Of a stretch of 64,000 bases of DNA, positions 57,967 through 64,000 are shown piece by piece. Source of the stretch: Candidatus Nanopelagicales bacterium (GTDB lineage: Bacteria; Actinomycetota; Actinomycetes; S36-B12; GCA-2699445); contig JBAOHO010000009.1 in NCBI GenBank assembly GCA_037045355.1, positions 161,787 through 225,786 on the forward strand, in the 5' to 3' direction. The position numbers and the translations under genes were made by a program. The notes beneath the pieces are model-generated. The model worked only from the letters and a program-made list of their open reading frames with translations. It did not search any database and was not told the DNA's origin. Numbering within the stretch: the first letter of the stretch is position 1; each line of letters begins with the position of its first letter.

Positions 57967-59373
57967 GTGACCGAACCGCGCACGGTGGCGCTCCTGACGC
58001 TCGGTTGTGCGCGCAATGACGTGGACTCGGACGAACTCGCCGCCACCCTGACCCGGGCCGGCTTCACAGTCGTCAATGACGTCGGCGACGGCGACGGCGG
58101 CGGACATGTCGAACCCGATGTCGTCGTCGTCAACACCTGCGGATTCGTCGCCCAGGCCAAGGCCGAGTCGATCGCCACGTTGCTGGAGGCCGCCGGTGAC
58201 GGACGGCCAGTTGTGGCGGTGGGATGTATGGCCGAACGCTACGGCCGCGAATTGGCAGCCGAACTGCCCGAGGCGGCCGCGGTCGTGGGCTTCGACGGGT
58301 ACGTCACGATCGCGGACACTTTGTCCCGCGTGATCTCGGGGGAGCCCGTCGAATCTCACGATCCCTTCGACCGGCGCACCCTGCTTCCGTTGACGCCGGT
58401 CGAACGGCCAGGTTTGACGCAACCACCAGGCCATGGGCCGGTCCTCGACCTCCCTGGCAGCAAACGGCTGCGTCTGCGCCGTGGGCCGGTCGCTCCGGTG
58501 AAGATCGCATCGGGCTGCGACCGCCGATGCTCGTTCTGCGCCATCCCGCGGTTTCGCGGGTCGTTCGTGTCCCGGTCGCCCGGTGACATCCTGGCCGAGT
58601 CAGCGTGGCTTGTGGCTGACGAAGGGGTCCGCGAGATCGTCCTGGTCAGCGAGAACTCCACGTCCTACGGCAAGGACCTCGGCGACCCCCGCCTGCTGGA
58701 ATCCCTGTTGCCGCAGTTCGCTTCGTTGCCAGGTCTGGCTCGCGTCCGAGTGTCGTACCTCCAGCCGGCCGAGATGCGTCCCACACTCCTGCATGCCATG
58801 ACCGACACCGAGATCGTGGCCCCCTACTTTGACCTGTCGTTTCAGCACGCCAGCGGCCCCCTGCTGCGCCGGATGCGTCGGTTCGGTGACATCGATTCAT
58901 TTCTCGGCCTCATTGCGGCGATCCGCGAGCGCTCACCGCAGGCGGGGATCCGCAGCAACGTCATCGTGGGTTTCCCCGGCGAGACCGAAACCGACGTCGA
59001 GATTCTGGAGGAGTTCCTGTCCGCGGCCGAGTTGGATGCCGTCGGTGTTTTCGCCTACTCGGATGAGGACGATACCGAGGCCGTCGAACTGCCCGATCAC
59101 ATCGACCCCGACGAGATCTCTGCCCGCGTCGATCGGGTCGCCGCACTGGCCGAGGTCGTGAGCGCGCAGCGGGCAGCGGACCGGGTGGGAAGTACGCAGC
59201 GACTGGTCGTGGAACGATCACAGCGCACCCGGGCGGTGGGGCGGTTGGGCTTCCAGGGCCCGGAGGACGGCGAGACAAGCGTTGTGGTGCAGGGCTCGAC
59301 ACCCGGAGATGCGTTCGACGTCCGGGTCGTGGCATCGCAAGGTGTGGACCTGGTGGCCGAGGTCATCTCATGA
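57967..59373 (+). CDS. rimO: Ribosomal protein uS12 methylthiotransferase RimO
   Basis: 468 residues with the start placed at GTG 57967, just before the family start RTVALLTLGCARNDVDSDEL; GTG 57925 overlapping ftsK would add 14 residues. The N-terminal UPF0004 domain has VVNTCGFV and AVGCMAERYG cysteines; the radical-SAM cluster SGCDRRCSFCAIPRFRGSF has Cys184, Cys188 and Cys191. A C-terminal TRAM domain follows. It methylthiolates an aspartate of uS12. It overlaps pgsA by 4 nt. Confidence 0.94.
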   Translation: MTEPRTVALLTLGCARNDVDSDELAATLTRAGFTVVNDVGDGDGGGHVEPDVVVVNTCGFVAQAKAESIATLLEAAGDGRPVVAVGCMAERYGRELAAELPEAAAVVGFDGYVTIADTLSRVISGEPVESHDPFDRRTLLPLTPVERPGLTQPPGHGPVLDLPGSKRLRLRRGPVAPVKIASGCDRRCSFCAIPRFRGSFVSRSPGDILAESAWLVADEGVREIVLVSENSTSYGKDLGDPRLLESLLPQFASLPGLARVRVSYLQPAEMRPTLLHAMTDTEIVAPYFDLSFQHASGPLLRRMRRFGDIDSFLGLIAAIRERSPQAGIRSNVIVGFPGETETDVEILEEFLSAAELDAVGVFAYSDEDDTEAVELPDHIDPDEISARVDRVAALAEVVSAQRAADRVGSTQRLVVERSQRTRAVGRLGFQGPEDGETSVVVQGSTPGDAFDVRVVASQGVDLVAEVIS

Positions 59374-59960
59374 GCAGCAGCGGGCCTTCGAACCTGAACG
59401 TCCCCAATGCGCTGACATTGACCCGCTTGCTGCTGGTTCCGGTCTTCGGTTGGCTCCTGCTCGCCGAAGACGGACAGAACACCCAACTGCGCGTGGCGGC
59501 AGCCATCGTTTTCCTGATCGCTTCTCTGACTGACTGGGTCGACGGCTGGCTTGCCAGGCGCCACGACATCGTCACCACTTTCGGCAAGGTGGCCGACCCC
59601 ATCGCCGACAAGGCACTCACGGGCGTGGCACTCATCGGATTGTCCCTGCTCGGCGAACTGCCCTGGTGGGTGACCGTGCTCATCATCGGGCGCGAGATCG
59701 TCGTCACGATCCTGCGTTTCGCTGTGATTTCCGACGGGGTGATTCCCGCCAGCCGCGGCGGCAAGGCCAAGACCGTCAGCCAGATGGTGGCGATCACGCT
59801 GTATCTACTGCCGCTCGCCGGACCGTGGCTGACAATTCGAGCGGTGGTCATGGGTGTGGCCGTCGTCCTCACAGTGGCGACCGGGATCGACTACGCCGGT
59901 CGAGCCTTGGCCGTTCGTCGCAAGGGCGACCTGATCCGCGAGGCGTTTCCTCCGTCATGA
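59370..59960 (+). CDS. pgsA: CDP-diacylglycerol-glycerol-3-phosphate 3-phosphatidyltransferase
   Basis: 196 residues from ATG 59370. LNVPNALTLTRLLLVPVFGW is the typical N-terminus. The CDP-alcohol phosphatidyltransferase motif is complete: DWVDGWLARRHDIVTTFGKV followed by ADPIADKAL. Four to five membrane segments. It makes phosphatidylglycerophosphate from the CDP-diacylglycerol supplied by CdsA. The rimO-pgsA-cinA-clgR order is standard for actinobacteria. It overlaps cinA by 4 nt. Confidence 0.94.
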   Translation: MSSSGPSNLNVPNALTLTRLLLVPVFGWLLLAEDGQNTQLRVAAAIVFLIASLTDWVDGWLARRHDIVTTFGKVADPIADKALTGVALIGLSLLGELPWWVTVLIIGREIVVTILRFAVISDGVIPASRGGKAKTVSQMVAITLYLLPLAGPWLTIRAVVMGVAVVLTVATGIDYAGRALAVRRKGDLIREAFPPS

Positions 59961-60493
59961 CTGCGCTCGCGCGGCAAGCCGTCGCAGCCCTGGGTTCCGC
60001 CTCGGCCACCGTTGCCGTCGCCGAGTCCCTCACCGGGGGATTGGTGTGTTCCGCGCTCACTGCAGTGCCCGGGAGTTCGGCGTGCGTGCTCGGCGGGGTG
60101 GTCAGCTACACGGTTGGTGCCAAGGTGAGACTGCTGGGCCTGTCGCCCCAGCTCTTGGCCGAGGTGGGACCTGTGCACCCGTGGGTCGCGGAGGCAATGG
60201 CTCGCGCCGTTGCGGACCACGTCGGGGCGGACATAGGCGTATCCACCACGGGTGTCGCCGGACCCGAGCCCCACGGCGGTCACGATCCCGGAATCGCGTT
60301 CATCGGGTGGCGGAGCACCCGTGGCAAGGAACCACGATCCGGCTGTCTGGAGGTGCGGACCCAGGGTGATCGTGACACGGTCAGGGCAGTGGTGACTCAG
60401 GCAGCACTCGAAGTGGTCACCCTGTGTGCGCGACAGGGCACGGCCAGTGCCACTGAGCTCACGGGGAATGCGGTCTTCTTCGATCGGGAATGA
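59957..60493 (+). CDS. cinA: CinA C-terminal-domain protein (nicotinamide-nucleotide amidase type)
   Basis: 178 residues with ATG 59957 in the pgsA stop. [35 protein letters not shown] is the amidase-domain signature (here split at AESLTGG and GGVVSY), and [17 protein letters not shown] is the conserved GVAGP loop. The family deamidates NMN in pyridine-nucleotide recycling. The N-terminal MoeA-like half of full CinA is absent, as is normal for the pgsA-linked form. Confidence 0.92.
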   Translation: MTALARQAVAALGSASATVAVAESLTGGLVCSALTAVPGSSACVLGGVVSYTVGAKVRLLGLSPQLLAEVGPVHPWVAEAMARAVADHVGADIGVSTTGVAGPEPHGGHDPGIAFIGWRSTRGKEPRSGCLEVRTQGDRDTVRAVVTQAALEVVTLCARQGTASATELTGNAVFFDRE

Positions 60494-60609
60494 CCCGGCG
60501 GCGTGGGAGGTTGCACCACTCGCAATGCGCGTATTGTGTCCCAATCCGGCACATGTCGGAGGTAGGCGGTACGGTCGCATTCATGGCGCCGATCGGGAGG
60601 ATCCCGGCG

Positions 60610-60621
60610 GTACTGCAGTAC
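60610..60621. promoter_or_regulatory. Palindrome upstream of clgR
   Basis: GTACTGCAGTAC is a perfect 12-bp palindrome in the 172-nt cinA-clgR gap, 45 nt before the clgR ATG. It could be an operator, but it does not match the GTTCGC-N-GCGAA-type ClgR box known from other actinobacteria. No other clear site was seen in the gap. Confidence 0.45.
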
Positions 60622-60665
60622 TCGGCAGAGTCTGCGGTGGAAGTGACGCAAAGGAGGTGGGACCC

Positions 60666-60947
60666 ATGATCGTTGTGCGCAAGATCATCGGTGCGGAACT
60701 ACGCAAGCGCCGTCAGGACCAGGGGCGGACCCTTCGTGAGGTGTCCAGCGACGCCAAGGTCAGTCTCGGATACCTGTCCGAGGTCGAACGGGGCCAAAAA
60801 GAGGCTTCATCGGAATTGTTGTCGGCGATCTGTGGGGCGCTCAGCGCGCCGCTGTCGGAGGTGCTCGCTGCTGCCGGCCGCGAGGCAGCTCTGCAAGAGG
60901 CCCGACAGCAAGGACTCACCCGGGCTGCACACATCCTGGCCGCCTGA
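60666..60947 (+). CDS. clgR: ClgR-like XRE-family transcriptional regulator
   Basis: 93 residues with ATG 60666 behind AAAGGAGG at 60651-60658; the longer opening from 60426 lies in cinA. The HTH reads [33 protein letters not shown], split at [19 protein letters not shown], a signature shared with ClgR, the activator of clp protease and stress genes. A helical tail follows and ends in Ala-Ala, as in ClgR proteins that are themselves Clp substrates. The position after cinA is conserved. Confidence 0.9.
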   Translation: MIVVRKIIGAELRKRRQDQGRTLREVSSDAKVSLGYLSEVERGQKEASSELLSAICGALSAPLSEVLAAAGREAALQEARQQGLTRAAHILAA

Positions 60948-60950
60948 CAC

Positions 60951-61871
60951 ATGAACGAGAATTTGTTCCGTTGGCATGCTGAACCCACGCCGGGCGACGG
61001 GCGCACGGTTCTCGTTCATAGTCTCTCGGGCTTCATGGACGCGGGTTCCGCCGCCCATATTGCCGTCAATCACCTTCTCGAGACCTGTGAGACCCGGCTG
61101 ATCGGGGAATTCGATCCGGACGCGATCATGGACTACCGAGCTCGGCGTCCTCGCATGACCTACAACCGGGACCAGTTCACCGCTGTCGAGATGCCCACGG
61201 TCCGACTCCATGAGGTCACAGACGAGCGAGGTACTCGCTTCCTGGTCCTCAGTGGCCCAGAGCCCGACTACCGCTGGAATGCGTTCATCGATGAGATGCT
61301 CGATGTCATCGACGAACTCGGCGTCAACCTCACTGTCGGCCTCATCGGAATCCCTTGGCCCGCGCCCCACACGCGTCCGGTCGGGGTCACATTCCACGCG
61401 ACATCACCCGAACTGATCACGGGTCACTCGTCCACGCTCGGCGAGTTGGAGATCCCGGGACACATCGCCGCACTGCTGGAGTTGAGGCTGGGCCAGGCTG
61501 GTCGCGACGCCATGGGGCTGGCTGTCCAGGTCCCGCACTATCTGGTCCAGTTCGAATACCCGAGGGCCGCGATCGCCCTCCTTCGGGCCTTGGCCGGCGC
61601 TGCGGGGCTGGTGCTCCCCACCGATGAGCTCGAGGATGCGGCAGTGCGAGCCGAGACCGAGATCGACCGCCAGACCCACGAATCCGAGGAGTTCGCCCCG
61701 CTCTTGACGGCTCTGGAGACCCAATACGACGCCGGAGTGGCGGGCGATGCCGACGCCGCCGAGGAAGGTGGTGGCGTTCCGCTGCCAGACGCCGATCAGA
61801 TCGGCGCCCAGGTCGAACGTTTCCTCGCCGAGATGGACAGTCATCGCCCTGAGGGTGGGTCGGCCGGCTGA
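60951..61871 (+). CDS. PAC2 family protein
   Basis: 306 residues from ATG 60951, 3 nt after clgR. VLVHSLSGFMDAGSAAHIAVNHLL, EFDPDAIMDYRARRPRMTY and HTRPVGVTFHATSPELI identify the actinobacterial PAC2 family; GREVPHY-like VQVPHYLVQFEYPRAAIALL follows. PAC2 is related to proteasome-assembly chaperone 2, and the bacterial role is unknown. Residues 255-306 are acidic and low-complexity. It is convergent with the helicase gene (3 nt apart) without a visible terminator. Confidence 0.88.
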   Translation: MNENLFRWHAEPTPGDGRTVLVHSLSGFMDAGSAAHIAVNHLLETCETRLIGEFDPDAIMDYRARRPRMTYNRDQFTAVEMPTVRLHEVTDERGTRFLVLSGPEPDYRWNAFIDEMLDVIDELGVNLTVGLIGIPWPAPHTRPVGVTFHATSPELITGHSSTLGELEIPGHIAALLELRLGQAGRDAMGLAVQVPHYLVQFEYPRAAIALLRALAGAAGLVLPTDELEDAAVRAETEIDRQTHESEEFAPLLTALETQYDAGVAGDADAAEEGGGVPLPDADQIGAQVERFLAEMDSHRPEGGSAG

Positions 61872-61874
61872 CCG

Positions 61875-64000
61875 TCACCGGCGGATTCTCAGGCCCCCTG
61901 GCGAGGCGACTGCACCATGCCTTTCGAGTTGTTCCGTCAAGTCGCCCTCGGCCGGTTGGCCGTTGATCCGGCGGATGGCGAGCGGACTCAAGAGGCCCTC
62001 GTGCGTTGCCGCGACCAGAGCCGCACATGCAGTGTCCAGGCCGTCGACTTCCCACATGAGCAGACTGCCGCCGCCCCGCTCTACGAAGATGGCCGGTTGT
62101 CCGGCGACGATGACCACCGTCGCCCCGGCCTTGCGGCCCGGTCGTGACGGACCTGGAGAATCCGGCCACGGCAACGCGCTGCCGAACGGATTCGCGGGAT
62201 CGGCGGCTGCGAGCACCAGTGCCTGGGGATCGGGGGTCTGGACCGATCGGATCAGGTCGGTCGCGGCGCTCAGCGCGAACTGTGCCCCGCCGAGTCCATC
62301 CACGATGTAGCCGCGCTGGCACAACCCTCGATCCTCCAACCCGGCCAATGCCCGATACGCATCGGCGAACGGCCGATGCTCACCGGCCACCACACCTCGG
62401 GTGACCAGCCCGTGTCGGTGCAGCATCGTCTCGGCCACCGTCACTGGGCGCAAGGGATCCGTGAGGTCAGCCTCGGGAAGCACCCACCAGCGCCCACCTG
62501 TCTCCGGTCGCTGCACCCGACCGTTTCTGAGTCTGTTGCGCATCCCCGGACGAGACGTCGTGCGCCGCGGTCGGTGACGTCCGACGCGGCGCCGCAGGGG
62601 TGCGATCGTGTCGTTGCTGACCATCCCCGCCCACAACAGACGAAGCAGGGATTCGGTGACTTCGGCGGCGCCTTTGGCGTCCGAGAGCCTGGCAGCCAAC
62701 TGGTCGGCGAACCACCCACCGCCCCCGGCCAACAGCGCCAGGGTCTCGATGTCGACAGGCAGGTCCGGCACGACGGCCGGTGGCCGCAGATACCCGGCCA
62801 GGTCCCTGGGGGCCAGCGCGACCCACGCGTCGCGAGGCAAAGGATCCAGTGCCCACCAGACGACGTCGCCGCTGCTGGTCAGTTCGTCGAGCAGTCCGGG
62901 CTCGTAGCCGGTCACTCGGGTCGGCAGGATCTGCGACTCCAGTTGGGACGCGGGCAGCGGCGCGCCGGCGAGTTGTTCGATGACGTCCAAGAGACCGTCG
63001 CGGCCGTGGGCGCGCCGCGCACCCACTCCCTGCCACTGGGCCGGGAAGCCCGCGAATACTGCGGTATCGACCGGCTCGATCTCATCGGCATACCGTGCCG
63101 CCGATGTACGGCGCACTGTGCGCAGAACGTCGGAGTGGACGTACTCGGTACCCGAGCCGTCGGGCAGAAAGGCGCCACTCAGCAGCGATCCGGTGCGGGT
63201 CAGGGCATCGAGCTCGTTGCGGACCACGCTGGCGCCCAGACCGAATCGTTCTGCCGGCGCGCTCGCCGGGAACGGAGCATGGGTGCGGGCGTAACGGGTC
63301 ATGAGGTCCGACAGCGCGGTGGGGCGCGCGGCCAAGAGGGCGTCCGGGAGCCCGACCGGCAAGGCGACGCCGAGGGCGTCGCGAACCATGGCGGCGTCTT
63401 CAGTGACCGCAATCCACTGTTGGCCGCGGTGGGTGAAGGGGAACACCCGGCGCGCTGCGATCAACTCGGACCGGAGCTCGTCAGTGAGGCCGCGGGAGTC
63501 GCAGTCAGTGACAACCAGGGGACCTACTTCGCGCAGCACATCCCACGCCTGTTCCGCGGAGGTGGCCCGCCGGTCGCCCAACCTCTGGAGCCGACGGGCG
63601 ACCTCGGCGACGGCATCGGGATGAAGCAGTGAACGCAGGTCCGCAGTGCCGAGCAACTCGGTCAGCAGTGCGTCATCAAGGGCGAGGGCCGCCGACTTGC
63701 GCTCGGCCAGGGGGGAATCGCCTTCATAGAGGAATGCGGCCACGTAGCCGAACAGCAGGGACCGCGCGAAGGGTGACGGACTGGTGGTGACAACCTCGGT
63801 CACCTGCACGGCACCCGACTCGATGCCGGACAACAAACGCGTCAGCCCTGGTAGGTCGTAGACATCCTGCAGGCACTCGCGCACGGTCTCCAGCACGATC
63901 GGGAAGTCGGGGTAGCCCGACGCCACGGACAACAGTTGGGCTGAGCGTTGGCGCTGCTGCCACAACGGGGATCGGCGCCGCGGATCCCTGCGGGGGAACA
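61875..64000 (-). CDS. lhr: Lhr-type ATP-dependent helicase, C-terminal part (partial)
   Basis: The frame stays open to the window edge, so the gene continues beyond 64000; an apparent TTG start at 63965 is not a real start. SPLWQQRQRSAQLL, YPDFPIVLETVRECLQDVYDLPGL, SPFARSLLFGYVAAFLYEGDSPLAERK and LDPDAVAEV-like LHPDAVAEVARRLQRLG match the Lhr-core end and the long Lhr C-terminal region, which in mycobacteria supports a 3'-5' helicase in DNA repair. The helicase motifs I-VI lie outside the window. About 708 residues are visible, ending GGLRIRR. Confidence 0.87.
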   Translation of the reverse strand, partial: FPRRDPRRRSPLWQQRQRSAQLLSVASGYPDFPIVLETVRECLQDVYDLPGLTRLLSGIESGAVQVTEVVTTSPSPFARSLLFGYVAAFLYEGDSPLAERKSAALALDDALLTELLGTADLRSLLHPDAVAEVARRLQRLGDRRATSAEQAWDVLREVGPLVVTDCDSRGLTDELRSELIAARRVFPFTHRGQQWIAVTEDAAMVRDALGVALPVGLPDALLAARPTALSDLMTRYARTHAPFPASAPAERFGLGASVVRNELDALTRTGSLLSGAFLPDGSGTEYVHSDVLRTVRRTSAARYADEIEPVDTAVFAGFPAQWQGVGARRAHGRDGLLDVIEQLAGAPLPASQLESQILPTRVTGYEPGLLDELTSSGDVVWWALDPLPRDAWVALAPRDLAGYLRPPAVVPDLPVDIETLALLAGGGGWFADQLAARLSDAKGAAEVTESLLRLLWAGMVSNDTIAPLRRRVGRHRPRRTTSRPGMRNRLRNGRVQRPETGGRWWVLPEADLTDPLRPVTVAETMLHRHGLVTRGVVAGEHRPFADAYRALAGLEDRGLCQRGYIVDGLGGAQFALSAATDLIRSVQTPDPQALVLAAADPANPFGSALPWPDSPGPSRPGRKAGATVVIVAGQPAIFVERGGGSLLMWEVDGLDTACAALVAATHEGLLSPLAIRRINGQPAEGDLTEQLERHGAVASPGGLRIRR

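Noticed and set aside
62376..63632. Long plus-strand open frame of about 418 codons opposite the Lhr gene
   Set aside because: It is a shadow of the strongly conserved minus-strand helicase; its product shows no known motifs and has the biased composition expected of high-GC antisense frames.
63965..64000. Apparent start of the helicase gene at 63965
   Set aside because: The frame stays open to the window edge and the protein begins in the middle of an Lhr C-terminal region, so the gene is cut by the window.

Overview
The window is a high-GC (roughly two-thirds G+C) chromosomal segment of an actinobacterium. The evidence is the gene order (glnB-glnD-ffh-rpsP; xerC-whiG-M23 peptidase-rpsB-tsf-pyrH-frr-cdsA; rimP-nusA-ylxR-infB-rbfA-truB-ribF; rpsO-pnp-M16 peptidase-dapB; thyX-dapA-rnj; ftsK-rimO-pgsA-cinA-clgR), the frequent GTG starts and 1-4 nt stop/start overlaps, and lineage-typical families (DUF2510/RDD, DUF4439, DUF4081-GNAT, ClgR, Ku, WhiG-type sigma). 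Genus cannot be told from the sequence; it is not an obvious Streptomyces or Mycobacterium copy. No rRNA, tRNA, IS, prophage or CRISPR was found.

Layout. 1-6.9 kb: nitrogen signalling (glnB end, glnD), SRP (ffh) and ribosome genes (rpsP, khpA, rimM, trmD, rplS). 6.9-13.4 kb: lepB, rnhB, yraN, comM, a core-only dprA, xerC, a FliA/WhiG sigma factor and an M23 protein. 13.7-17.9 kb: rpsB, tsf, pyrH, frr, cdsA. 17.9-22.9 kb: rlmN, dxr, a frameshifted rseP and ispG (two MEP-pathway genes around a site-2 protease). 22.9-27.6 kb: GNAT, a matrixin-like protease, proS, and two minus-strand ferritin-like/lipoprotein genes. 27.7-34.7 kb: rimP to ribF. 34.7-40.7 kb: a TMEM175-like channel, rpsO, pnp, M16 protease, a frameshifted dapB and a small membrane protein. 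40.8-47.0 kb: an accessory block with a secreted S10 carboxypeptidase and divergent tetR-glpD / alkyl-DHAP-synthase-like oxidase. 47.1-51.3 kb: thyX, RDD protein, dapA, rnj. 51.3-55.5 kb: a second accessory block with a DCC-type thiol protein, DUF2071 and an NHEJ locus (ku divergent from split ligase and polymerase genes, both frameshifted). 55.5-61.9 kb: ftsK, rimO, pgsA, cinA, clgR, PAC2. 61.9 kb to the end: the 3' part of a minus-strand Lhr-type helicase.

Most of the window is housekeeping. What stands out: four broken reading frames (rseP, dapB, NHEJ ligase, NHEJ polymerase); several short tandem duplications in leaders or linkers; a G-rich, potentially quadruplex-forming insertion inside rlmN; a perfect inverted repeat between the ku and ligase starts; and the tetR/glpD/ether-lipid-type oxidase locus. 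All functional calls come from reading motifs by eye; no database search was run.
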